From positions 1-60,346 of the forward strand of contig RXIW01000013.1 in NCBI GenBank assembly GCA_003989065.1: DNA of 60,346 nucleotides, written 5' to 3'. Made by a program: the position numbers and the translations under genes. This stretch comes from Candidatus Competibacteraceae bacterium (GTDB taxonomy: Bacteria; Pseudomonadota; Gammaproteobacteria; Competibacterales; Competibacteraceae). Shown here piece after piece: positions 37,582 to 45,336 of this stretch. Position 1 is the stretch's first letter; each line of letters opens with the position of its first letter. The notes beneath the pieces were generated by a model. The model made no database searches, was not told the DNA's origin, and saw nothing but the letters and a program-made list of their open reading frames with translations.

Positions 37582-38586
37582 TCATGCCTGTTGATAGCAT
37601 TGCGCCATTTGCCGAGCGGTAGCCGCCATCTCCGCCCGTAACTCAGGCGGCTCCAATACTTCCACGCCCGCCCCGAAGCCCAGCAGCCACCAGCGCAGGA
37701 GTTGGGTGTCGCTGACTGTGGCGCTCACTCGCACTCGGTCGCCTTCATCATCCGCCACAAGCTGTTGATCGACGCTCAGCGGCGTTTCGTATAAATGTCG
37801 CGCTGCCTCCTGGTCGAATAAAGCCACCAGTGCAATCGGCTCACCTTCGGCATATTCGAATCCTCCGCTTTTGATATAGGTATCCAAATCGAAGTCTTCC
37901 GGTGAGCGGCGCGGCTGTTTTTCCAACAACTCGGCGTGCAGAAAACGATGGACCCGTAGTTGCCGGACATCCTCGAAGTCATCGAGCGTGGCCAGCAGAT
38001 ATAGCACCGATCCACGCAGCACCAGCGCCAATGGATGCACCTGCTGAAAATCCCGCTCCCAGCCATTTTGATTGCGGTAACGAGCCGCGAAACAACATTC
38101 CCGCAGCAATGCCTCGTTAACCGTCGCCACGATCTGGGGATCATCAGCAGGTGGCAATAACGCCAACCCATTCGGAATCAGCCGCACCTTATCCGCCCAA
38201 CGATAGGCGCGGTTGCCATCGCCCAAGGCGCGATCGGTAGCTTGCAGATAGGGATCGAATTGGGTCAGCAGGGTCGTTGGCAACAAGGGAGCCAGATGTA
38301 GCCGCGCCAAGCGGAAAGCTAAGGCCGTAAGTATGTCCATGCCCGGCAATTCGATACTGCTGGCGTCCCTGGCCCAGCCCCATCGTTGTGGCTTCGCCTC
38401 ATCGCCACAGATTGAGTAGCGCACAGACAGCATGTTGAGATTGCGCTGGATGGTGCGAACGTCCACCGGAAAATCACGATCCGCTAATTGGCTCCGCAAC
38501 TCATTGACGGTCAAGGATCTTGGATGGCGTGGCAAGAGGCGCAAGGTTTCGATCAAACGGAGCGCGGTTTCGTAGGAGTCGGGCAT
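37582..38586 (-). CDS. WYL-domain transcriptional regulator
   Basis: The 334-residue protein has an N-terminal winged helix-turn-helix (about 1-65, SLTVNELRSQLADRDFPVDVRTIQRNLNML), a WYL-type sensor region (about 155-240, HPLALVLRGSVLYLLATLDD and RQLRVHRFL), and a WCX-like C-terminus (VALFDQEAARHLYE ... LLRWWLLGFGAGVEVLEP). The canonical Trp-Tyr-Leu triplet is replaced by Val-Leu-Tyr-Leu. WYL proteins sense nucleic acids or nucleotides and often control defence or DNA-damage genes. It converges on the 139-residue gene (66-base gap) and may control the locus through the repeats at 36979-37016; that is inference. Confidence 0.85.
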   Translation of the reverse strand: MPDSYETALRLIETLRLLPRHPRSLTVNELRSQLADRDFPVDVRTIQRNLNMLSVRYSICGDEAKPQRWGWARDASSIELPGMDILTALAFRLARLHLAPLLPTTLLTQFDPYLQATDRALGDGNRAYRWADKVRLIPNGLALLPPADDPQIVATVNEALLRECCFAARYRNQNGWERDFQQVHPLALVLRGSVLYLLATLDDFEDVRQLRVHRFLHAELLEKQPRRSPEDFDLDTYIKSGGFEYAEGEPIALVALFDQEAARHLYETPLSVDQQLVADDEGDRVRVSATVSDTQLLRWWLLGFGAGVEVLEPPELRAEMAATARQMAQCYQQA

Positions 38587-38725
38587 CGGAATCGTCCTTG
38601 GGGTTGGCAGGCATGACGGTTCTGCGGTTCGAATGGGAGAAGCGACGCTATTTGTCGAGTCGCTAAGGAACTATAGCAGCGTTTCGTCCGGTGTTGTTCC
38701 ATCCCATCCTGAAGGAGCATTGGCA

Positions 38726-39184
38726 ATGTGGTATTTCGTGTTGTATCTGATATTTGCGGTTTGGGTGTTTATCGATGCGAAAAAGCGCCTCAATCATTCA
38801 ATAGCTTGGTCTTCGGCCACCCTGCTGTTGGGGCCAGTGGTGCTGCCAGTCTACTTCGCCAAGCGACATTTAAAGACGGGTGAAGTGCGTGAAGGCGGAA
38901 CCGGCTGGAATGTGATCAAGAACTTTGCGCTGTTTTGGACGCTGACGATCGTCGTCGGCGCAATCGCTGGCATGGCTGGCGCTGGAAGGCTTGCCGAACA
39001 AGCGACCACGCATGCGGAAAAAACCGGTGCGGCGCTGGGCGCAACCTTGGGGATGGGAATGATCTTCGTACTATGGTTCGTGGTGCTGGCCGCTGCATTG
39101 CTCCTCGGCCTGTTCCTTAAAAAATCGAGCATCGTGGAACACGGCCCAACTGGACCGCTGGCGCAAGCAGCAACAGTTGAGTAA
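38726..39184 (+). CDS. Small membrane protein with three predicted segments
   Basis: The 152-residue protein has hydrophobic segments at about residues 1-16 (MWYFVLYLIFAVWVFI), 25-44 (SATLLLGPVVLPVYFA) and in the second half (FALFWTLTIVVGAIAGMAG and IFVLWFVVLAAALLLGLFL), with short charged loops. I do not recognise a named family. The frame is open from 38633, but ATG 38726 is preceded by AAGGAG at 8 bases and begins the hydrophobic part. It is divergent from the WYL gene and ends 94 bases before the AT-rich 175-residue gene. Confidence 0.65.
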   Translation: MWYFVLYLIFAVWVFIDAKKRLNHSIAWSSATLLLGPVVLPVYFAKRHLKTGEVREGGTGWNVIKNFALFWTLTIVVGAIAGMAGAGRLAEQATTHAEKTGAALGATLGMGMIFVLWFVVLAAALLLGLFLKKSSIVEHGPTGPLAQAATVE

Positions 39185-39278
39185 TCGCTGCCAGGCTTCC
39201 CGCCGATGCGGCGAAAGCGGTGTTGGCGGGAAGTTGGAACTTGACGAAGTTATTGTTGAAATCTTAGGAGAGGTTGAA

Positions 39279-39806
39279 ATGCCTTACGATAAAATTGAGC
39301 AGGGCATTATTGATGCACTGAATGCTTTTGTTCCCATTGGGATGCCATTGACCAACCATGAATGGACAATTAGCATGCGAGCAATTTTTTCAAAACTTGG
39401 ACATGACAATAAATGTAAAGTCGCAGTCAGAAGGTCAACCGAAGACCTAGCCAGCAAAGAATTTGAAGAAATTCGTCAACTTGTTAAAGGAGATAATCCT
39501 GATCATGGTGAATGGTTGTACGATATTCTTTGGTGGCATGAGGTTCCACCAGACCACATGAAGGTACCATTGATCGCGGAATCAGAATGGGGCAATAGGA
39601 ATGCTTTTAAATTCGATTTCCAAAAGCTACTGCTTGCCAAAGTAGAACACAAAGTCATGATATTCGAATGTGGTGATGGCGTTATTACATGGGCCAAGGA
39701 ACAGATCAAGCAATTTAAAGATACCCAAGGTGAACGGTATCTTTTTTGCTCATGGCATGGCAAGGGAGTTAATGAATTCAGATATGAACTGTTCGTCGCC
39801 CCATAA
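39279..39806 (+). CDS. AT-rich orphan gene, possible PD-(D/E)XK-like protein
   Basis: The 175-residue soluble protein is encoded in DNA clearly richer in A and T than its neighbours, suggesting recent transfer. ATG 39279 has a good AGGAG upstream; the longer frame from 39177 overlaps the preceding gene. The central block WHEVPPDHMKVPLIAESEWG followed by FDFQKLLLAKVEHKVMIFEC has the strand-acid-strand layout (acidic AESE, then DFQKLL) seen in restriction-endonuclease-like folds. I cannot confirm catalytic residues by eye, so nuclease activity is only a suggestion. Confidence 0.6.
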   Translation: MPYDKIEQGIIDALNAFVPIGMPLTNHEWTISMRAIFSKLGHDNKCKVAVRRSTEDLASKEFEEIRQLVKGDNPDHGEWLYDILWWHEVPPDHMKVPLIAESEWGNRNAFKFDFQKLLLAKVEHKVMIFECGDGVITWAKEQIKQFKDTQGERYLFCSWHGKGVNEFRYELFVAP

Positions 39807-39821
39807 TCCTTGATATCCAAC

Positions 39822-39854
39822 TGCGATAAATCCACGCATAGCGGATTTATCGCA
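39822..39854. terminator. Long perfect inverted repeat between convergent genes
   Basis: TGCGATAAATCC (39822-39833) and GGATTTATCGCA (39843-39854) form a perfect 12-base stem with a 9-base loop, lying 16 bases past the stop of the plus-strand 175-residue gene and before the end of the minus-strand 214-residue gene. There is no T-run on either side, so it may be a weak bidirectional terminator or a transcript-protecting hairpin. Confidence 0.5.
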
Positions 39855-39924
39855 TTCCATGGTTTATCGACAGCTAGCTCAGCATTCTAAAACCACCGAC
39901 CATCATCAGATCATCCTGACGCTA

Positions 39925-40569
39925 TCAAGCTTGATGAACTGGAATAATCAGCCATATGGATACTCGCAAACGATCACCCAAGCTTTGGTCAAAACTGAGC
40001 CCTACATAATTCCTCTGCACAAAGGCCGGCGACTCTTCCTTGATAGCGGAATATAAACCTTCCCACGCCGCATCCACGGAAATATTGGCTCTCAAAGCCA
40101 TCGTAGATTCGCAAATCAGATCATCGCCAAACTTGATCTTCCCTCCTTGGCCATGGCCACGACATATCGCGAAGTACGCGCTGGCATAAGTATCTTGCTG
40201 ATAGCCAAGTTCTGCCAATCTTGGAAAGATTTTTTCATGCAACATGGATGAAAAAGATTCTCCCGGATCGCCGAGTATACTGGCGTAGCCCAACTGAATC
40301 GATTTATCCGACAATGCCTCGTAAAGAAAGCATGGATTGGCATTCAGATACAACGTCCCCGGTGGATCTGGCTCGAAAAAGATTCGCATCATATCCAACA
40401 GCGTTTGCAGAAATTCATCGGGGCGATCAAACTGACTGGATACACCGCACAATGGCTTATCGTAATCATCTGGATTATACGGTTGTTCGGCGGCCAAATC
40501 GAAAACCTGATACAAACCGGCGATCGCTTGACGGAAAGCAGCAACAAAATCTTGGGGATTCTCAAGCAT
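39925..40569 (-). CDS. Unrecognised 214-residue cytoplasmic protein
   Basis: The protein has no signal peptide, membrane segment or motif that I can name. It starts MLENPQDFVAAFRQAIAGLYQ and ends SLGDRLRVSIWLIIPVHQA, with a mostly helical first half and a stretch DPPGTLYLNANPCFLYEAL in the middle. The frame is open up to 40614; ATG 40569 is a choice without a strong ribosome site and the start is uncertain. Base composition is lower in GC than the core genes. It forms the right end of the accessory stretch before ubiX. Confidence 0.55.
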   Translation of the reverse strand: MLENPQDFVAAFRQAIAGLYQVFDLAAEQPYNPDDYDKPLCGVSSQFDRPDEFLQTLLDMMRIFFEPDPPGTLYLNANPCFLYEALSDKSIQLGYASILGDPGESFSSMLHEKIFPRLAELGYQQDTYASAYFAICRGHGQGGKIKFGDDLICESTMALRANISVDAAWEGLYSAIKEESPAFVQRNYVGLSFDQSLGDRLRVSIWLIIPVHQA

Positions 40570-40813
40570 GACGATACTCGCAATGGATGATCGAAACAGT
40601 CCCGCCTTCAACACCGCTATTGAAACACGCCTGGCGACAAATACCGTCGCTTTTGACTGACCGATGCCGTCGTCGACATCTAAGCCGGCCTCGTTCGTGG
40701 TATGTTATGGAAGGTCGCCGTGCCCTGGCGCAACCCTCGCACCGCGCCAAAATCCTCGTGCTCCCCAACCCTAACCGGAACATCGTGCCTCTTTACCTTG
40801 CTGGCCCGCTGCC

Positions 40814-41434
40814 ATGACTGCTCCCCGCCCCATCATCCTCGGCATGACCGGCGCATCCGGGGCCGACTATGGCCTGCGGCTACTGCACTGCCTGCTGGAA
40901 GCGGGATGGCCGGTGCAACTGCTGCTGTCGAAAGCGGCGCAGATCGTCATCCACATGGAAACCGATCTGCGCCTGCCCGGCCGGCCACGCGACATTCAGC
41001 ACGTATTGACCGAGCATTACCGCTGCGATCCAGGACAACTGCGGGTCTACGGTCAGGACGAGTGGACCGCGCCGCCGGCCAGCGGCTCGGCCCTGGCGCA
41101 CGCGATGGTGGTCTGTCCCTGCACCACCGGCGCGCTGGCCGCCATCGCCAACGGCAACAGCGACAATCTGTTGGAACGCGCCGCCGACGTGACTCTCAAG
41201 GAAAGGCGGCACTTGATTCTGGTGGTGCGGGAAACGCCCTTTTCCACCATCCATCTGGAAAACATGCTGCGACTGGCCCGAGCCGGAGCGGTAATCCTGC
41301 CGGCCAACCCCGGTTTCTATTACCGACCGACCCGCGCCGCGGAACTGGTCGACTTCATCGTTGCCCGCATTCTCGATCAACTGGACATTCCGCACGCCTT
41401 GCTGCCGCGCTGGGGCGAACAACCATCGGGATAA
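40814..41434 (+). CDS. ubiX: Flavin prenyltransferase UbiX
   Basis: Makes the prenylated FMN cofactor used by the UbiD decarboxylase in ubiquinone synthesis. The 206 residues start ILGMTGASGADYGLRLL, with the FMN-binding MVVCPCTTGALAAIANGNSDNLLERAADVTLKE region split across adjacent motifs. LILVVRETPFSTIHLENMLRL and ILPANPGFYYRP follow. Size and motifs are typical. The LON-N gene follows after 6 bases. No ubiD is in the window. Confidence 0.95.
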   Translation: MTAPRPIILGMTGASGADYGLRLLHCLLEAGWPVQLLLSKAAQIVIHMETDLRLPGRPRDIQHVLTEHYRCDPGQLRVYGQDEWTAPPASGSALAHAMVVCPCTTGALAAIANGNSDNLLERAADVTLKERRHLILVVRETPFSTIHLENMLRLARAGAVILPANPGFYYRPTRAAELVDFIVARILDQLDIPHALLPRWGEQPSG

Positions 41435-41440
41435 GCCGCC

Positions 41441-42037
41441 ATGACGACCCTGCAGGAACTGCCGCTGTTTCCACTCAACACGGTGCTGTTCCCCGGTGGA
41501 GCGCTGCCGTTGCGGATCTTCGAAACGCGTTACCTGGACATGGTCAGTGCCTGCCTGCGCACCGATCGCGGCTTCGGGGTGATCGCCATCCACCAAGGCC
41601 AGGAAGCAGGCAATCCACCGGCCAGCATTCACCCAATCGGCACGCTGGCCCGTATCGTCGATTTCGATCAATTGGACGATGGCCTGCTCGGCATCACTTG
41701 CCTGGGTATACAGCGCCTGCAGGTGCTCGATCATCGACTCCAGCCGGATCAATTGCTGCTCGGCCAGGTCCGCTTGCTGCCCGATGATCCGTCATTGTCC
41801 CCCCGGCGCGATCACCAACCGTTGGCGCGTGTTCTACAAGATTTGCTGGAGCGGGAGGAACTGCGCCCCTACAGCCGCTTTCTGACTCCGAACTGGGATG
41901 ACGCCGCCTGGATCGGCAACCGCCTGGCGGAACTGCTGCCGCTGCCACTGGCCGTCCGGCAACGCCTGCTGGAAACGACCGAGCCCCTGCAACGCCTCGA
42001 CGCTCTGCTGGCTATCCTCCACCCATACACCGACTAA
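41441..42037 (+). CDS. LON substrate-binding (N-terminal) domain protein
   Basis: The 198-residue protein corresponds to the N-terminal substrate-binding domain of Lon without ATPase or protease parts. It starts ELPLFPLNTVLFPGGALPLRIFE and RYLDMVSACL, followed by the GFGVIAIHQGQE strand pair and a C-terminal helical region. Such stand-alone proteins are widespread in proteobacteria; the role is not firmly known. It sits 6 bases after ubiX and 10 before the hydrolase gene, so the three are probably one transcript. Confidence 0.88.
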   Translation: MTTLQELPLFPLNTVLFPGGALPLRIFETRYLDMVSACLRTDRGFGVIAIHQGQEAGNPPASIHPIGTLARIVDFDQLDDGLLGITCLGIQRLQVLDHRLQPDQLLLGQVRLLPDDPSLSPRRDHQPLARVLQDLLEREELRPYSRFLTPNWDDAAWIGNRLAELLPLPLAVRQRLLETTEPLQRLDALLAILHPYTD

Positions 42038-42047
42038 GCCTCCATCC

Positions 42048-42878
42048 ATGACCGCCCATGTTCAACATCACCGTTTCGAGCTGCAGGCCGCTGGTCACCG
42101 CCTGCATGCCGAACGACTGTCGCCGCCTCAACCCACCGCCGGCCCGACCCTGGTCTTCCTGCACGAAGGGCTGGGCAGCATCAATCAATGGCGCCACTTC
42201 CCAGCGGAGTTGTGCGCCCTGACCGGCTTGCCGGGGCTGGTGTACGACCGCTGGGGCTATGGCCGTTCCGAATCGCTGACCGGGCCACGTCCCGACGATT
42301 ATCTGGAACAAGAGGCCCACGATAGCCTGCCGGCGGTGTTGGCGGCCTGCGGCGTCACCGACCCGCCAATCCTGTTCGGGCACAGCGATGGCGGCTCCAT
42401 CGCCTTGCTGTTCGCCGCCGCCTATCCCGAGCGCACCTATGCCGTGATCTGCGAAGCGGCGCACGTGTCGGTCGAGGAGATTTGCCTGGCCGGAATTCGC
42501 CAAGCCTGCGACGCTTACCAGCAAGGGCCATTGCGCGACGGGCTGCGCCGCTACCATGGCGCCAACACCGAGACCATGTTCCACGGCTGGGGCGACACCT
42601 GGCTGCGGGCCAGTCGCCGCGACTGGAACATGGAAGCCCAACTGCGCCAGATCCGCTGCCCAGCCCTGATCATCCAGGGTGAGGACGACGAATACGGCAC
42701 CCGTATCCAAGTGGACGCTATCGCCGCTGGAGTCGGCGGACCCCGCGAAATCCTTTGGCTGCCCGACTGCGCCCACGTCCCCCACTATCAGGCGCGGGAT
42801 GCGGTGTTGACCGCTTGCGCACACTTCATCGACGGGATATGCGCTAAGATCACGGTAGCGAAACCCCGGTCCTATTAA
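42048..42878 (+). CDS. Alpha/beta-fold hydrolase
   Basis: The 276-residue protein has the hydrolase core: oxyanion region FLHEGLGSINQWRHFP, nucleophile elbow FGHSDGGS (Ser113), an acid in IQGEDDEYG, and a histidine in DCAHVPHYQ. The helical lid between the nucleophile and the acid includes CLAGIRQACDAYQQGPLRDGL. Relatives are annotated only as alpha/beta hydrolases, so the substrate is unknown. The long open frame upstream is the LON-N gene in another phase; ATG 42048 begins this protein 10 bases after that stop. Confidence 0.88.
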   Translation: MTAHVQHHRFELQAAGHRLHAERLSPPQPTAGPTLVFLHEGLGSINQWRHFPAELCALTGLPGLVYDRWGYGRSESLTGPRPDDYLEQEAHDSLPAVLAACGVTDPPILFGHSDGGSIALLFAAAYPERTYAVICEAAHVSVEEICLAGIRQACDAYQQGPLRDGLRRYHGANTETMFHGWGDTWLRASRRDWNMEAQLRQIRCPALIIQGEDDEYGTRIQVDAIAAGVGGPREILWLPDCAHVPHYQARDAVLTACAHFIDGICAKITVAKPRSY

Positions 42879-42901
42879 GAAACTCAGGCAAGGAAACTGT
42901 C

Positions 42902-43504
42902 ATGTCCGAACTTGAACCTACACCGACCGCCGATCCGGTCGCCGCGTCCCCCGGTTTGTTGCAGCGGTTGTTCCGCCCCAAGGATATCGGCTTCTATCTG
43001 ATGATCGTGCTGGCCTGGATCGGCGCCGTCTACACCACCTACGACCTGGATACCAGCCGCTGGTACTGGCATTTGCTGATCCCGACCTTCTGCGTGATCT
43101 GCATCCTCACCCAGTGGAACAATGTGGAACCGACCCTGCGCGGCCGCCTGCAGTTGGTCATCCACCAGGCGCTGCACTGGGGAACGGCGTTTGCGATGGC
43201 CTACCTGCTCTACATGGTGTCCGCCGGCCATAACAACATCATCGACCTCATCGACGATCGCCAGGGCAGTTTCATGATGACCTACACCATCGCCCTGTGC
43301 ACCTTTCTGGCCGGCATCTACTACGACTGGCGACTGTGCGTGGTGGCCGTCTTCATCATGATGGGCGGAGTGATCAATGTTGCCTTCTCCAATCTCGCGC
43401 CGCTGTTGGCGTGGTTCGGCCTGGGCCTGCTCATCGTCTATATCATTGGATTGTGGGCTTACAACCGCTGGCGCGAACGGTCGGCGACATCTACCCCGGC
43501 TTGA
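42902..43504 (+). CDS. Polytopic inner-membrane protein of unknown function
   Basis: The 200-residue protein has a short polar N-terminus and about five membrane segments, including IGFYLMIVLAWIGAVYTTYD, HLLIPTFCVICILTQW, LHWGTAFAMAYLLYMVSA, TYTIALCTFLAGIYYDW and LLAWFGLGLLIVYIIGLWAY. I cannot name a family. An AAGGAA motif lies before the ATG, 23 bases after the hydrolase gene. It is probably the last gene of the ubiX group or the first of the envelope group that follows. Confidence 0.75.
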   Translation: MSELEPTPTADPVAASPGLLQRLFRPKDIGFYLMIVLAWIGAVYTTYDLDTSRWYWHLLIPTFCVICILTQWNNVEPTLRGRLQLVIHQALHWGTAFAMAYLLYMVSAGHNNIIDLIDDRQGSFMMTYTIALCTFLAGIYYDWRLCVVAVFIMMGGVINVAFSNLAPLLAWFGLGLLIVYIIGLWAYNRWRERSATSTPA

Positions 43505-43583
43505 ACCGGTCCGCACGATCGGGTCTCGTCTCCCCTCGCTCTCGGCATTCGATGTCCAACCTCACCTCTCAAGGAGGATCGCC

Positions 43584-44033
43584 ATGCGCATGATGTCTAA
43601 ATCCCGCTTCACCATCACGCTGTTATCCCTCGGCCTGGCAGCAAGCTGGGGCGGCGCGGCCGTGGCTCAGACTGCGGCCACCGCACCAGCTCCGGCTGCA
43701 ACCGCCGAATCTTCATCCATAGCCGCCAAGAAGGAATGGCGGGTTCCCACCGGCGAGCATTGGACCAAAGCCAGCGACACCGAGAAGGCGGCCTATATCC
43801 TCGGTCTGTTGAACCTGGCGATGATCGAATACCAGCTGTCCGGTCCCAACCCCAAGCACCGCACCACCGTTCCCAAACTGATCAGCGCCCTGAACGGCAT
43901 GACCGTGCCACAGGTCGTGGAAACCATCGATGCCTACTACAAGGCCAATCCGGATCTACAGCAGACGCCGATCGTCGAAGTGCTCTGGTTCCAGATAGTC
44001 GTTCCCAAAGTCGGCCCAGCCAAGATCAAGTAA
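43584..44033 (+). CDS. Secreted periplasmic protein, possibly Rap1a/Tai-like
   Basis: The 149-residue protein has a Sec signal peptide (basic start, hydrophobic ITLLSLGLAASWGGAAVA, cleavage near AVAQ), an Ala/Pro-rich linker, and a helical domain (TEKAAYILGLLNLAMIEYQL ... MTVPQVVETIDAYYKANPDL). The helical pattern resembles the small periplasmic Rap1a/Tai fold, but this is tentative. A strong AAGGAGGA precedes ATG 43584. The lipoprotein gene follows after 12 bases. Confidence 0.7.
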   Translation: MRMMSKSRFTITLLSLGLAASWGGAAVAQTAATAPAPAATAESSSIAAKKEWRVPTGEHWTKASDTEKAAYILGLLNLAMIEYQLSGPNPKHRTTVPKLISALNGMTVPQVVETIDAYYKANPDLQQTPIVEVLWFQIVVPKVGPAKIK

Positions 44034-44045
44034 GAGGACATTTCC

Positions 44046-44288
44046 ATGAAGAAGATCGGCTTTCTTATCGCGATTCCAGCCATCGCCCTGAGCGTCGGCT
44101 GCACCAACATGACGCCCACTGAGCAAAGCACGTTGAGCGGCGCGGCCATCGGCGCGCTGGGCGGCGCGGCTATCGGCGGCCTGACCGGCGGCAGCGCCGG
44201 CGCCGGCGCCGCCATCGGCGGCGCGGCGGGCGCGGTCGTCGGCAACATCTACGGTCGTAATCAGCAGAAGAATCAATCCCGCTACTGA
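44046..44288 (+). CDS. Small glycine-zipper lipoprotein
   Basis: The 80-residue precursor has a lipoprotein signal with lipobox LSVGC (Cys19), followed by an alanine/glycine-rich segment (about 31-66) with regular GxxxG spacing, typical of glycine-zipper outer-membrane lipoproteins such as SlyB or OsmB-type proteins. The C-terminus GRNQQKNQSRY is polar. It is 12 bases after the secreted protein gene with AGAGGA upstream, so the two likely form an envelope operon. Confidence 0.85.
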   Translation: MKKIGFLIAIPAIALSVGCTNMTPTEQSTLSGAAIGALGGAAIGGLTGGSAGAGAAIGGAAGAVVGNIYGRNQQKNQSRY

Positions 44289-44310
44289 CGCGCCATCCGG
44301 CCTGCCAGTG

Positions 44311-45117
44311 CTAGGCCGGACCGGCTTCGAGATCGCGCCGCAGCTCAGCTGCGGCGTCCCGCAACAGACCGAATATCCGCTTCACGCCCCCACAGTCATA
44401 GTCGGCGCGCGGCCATTTGAAATAGCCCCCGCAACTCAGAAAAAATTCGCAGTCGCGGCAATCTTCGGCCGTCGCCAGCGCTTGTTCGGTCCAGTCCACC
44501 AGGCTGGCGTCGGGCGGCAAGGCAAATTGGTGTTCCGCCAGCCGTCCGACCATGGTCTCCCGCCCCTCGTCGGTGACGTAGCGCATGACGCCGGGTTCCT
44601 CATCCTGGATCACCCATAGCGGCAAGGGTTCGGCATGGAACAATCCAAGCAGCGTGCCATGGAAATATTCGATGGGTTGGGCGACCGAAGACTGGCGCAG
44701 ATAAAACTCCAGCACCGCCGCCAATTCTTCAATCAAGGCCGGATCGGGTTGACCCACGTCCAGCCGCACGGCGAACTCCAGGGCCACCGCGACCTTGACC
44801 GCCTTGGCGAAACCGGGCCGCACTGGGATCACGACCCGCACTGGATGGTGATCGAGCAGGTTGGTATGACGATAGAGCAGAGGAAATTCTGCAGCGGGAT
44901 CATCCATCATCAGCTCGATCGGCAATCCCGCCGTCCAGGCATTCAGGGCTTCGGAGTCGCTGGCCAGAGACGACAGCTGCACGGCGACGACCGCGCCGAG
45001 ATCGTCTCCCGTCAAGATCGTCGGCAACACGGCCGGTTCGTCGGTACGGACGATGAGCCATCCTTCACGCTCGATCGGCAACTGCTGGGCAGGAATGTTA
45101 TAAATGTATTCGCTCAT
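44311..45117 (-). CDS. Protein with C-terminal SPASM-like cysteine cluster but no radical-SAM motif
   Basis: The 268-residue protein has cysteines at about 220, 223, 229 and 242 in the arrangement CRDCEFFLSCGG ... DYDCGGVKRIF, which resembles the end of SPASM domains in radical-SAM peptide or sulfatase maturases. The N-terminal 200 residues contain no CxxxCxxC motif, so the catalytic iron-sulfur site of such enzymes is missing. The middle (EFYLRQSSVAQPIEYFHGTL) is reminiscent of the barrel part. It may bind an iron-sulfur cluster or be a degenerate partner of a maturase. ATG 45117 is chosen; the frame extends upstream to 45180. Confidence 0.65.
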   Translation of the reverse strand: MSEYIYNIPAQQLPIEREGWLIVRTDEPAVLPTILTGDDLGAVVAVQLSSLASDSEALNAWTAGLPIELMMDDPAAEFPLLYRHTNLLDHHPVRVVIPVRPGFAKAVKVAVALEFAVRLDVGQPDPALIEELAAVLEFYLRQSSVAQPIEYFHGTLLGLFHAEPLPLWVIQDEEPGVMRYVTDEGRETMVGRLAEHQFALPPDASLVDWTEQALATAEDCRDCEFFLSCGGYFKWPRADYDCGGVKRIFGLLRDAAAELRRDLEAGPA

Positions 45118-45336
45118 CAGGTTCTCCAAGATCCTAGCGGTTGTTGCAAAAGCGACTCGAGCCAGAGCAGACCCCAGCATCGGCCGTTCCAGTGAACATG
45201 ACCGCCTCCGCTTCGTCTATCATTTGCGGCTTCCACCTTGCTGGCATTCGATTTATCAGACCATCAAAATACTTTAGTAAATTATCGAAATATCCCCTCT
45301 GAATTTCCGCTGAACGCTCATCCTGTAGGCTCATCC
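45118..45336. promoter_or_regulatory. Divergent intergenic region before the patatin gene
   Basis: These 219 bases separate the SPASM-like gene and the patatin gene. The middle is AT-rich (about 45255-45300) and probably carries the promoters; I see no clear hexamer pair. A plus-strand frame from 45238 reads into the patatin gene but the extra residues lack a signal peptide pattern, so they are taken as leader. Confidence 0.3.
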
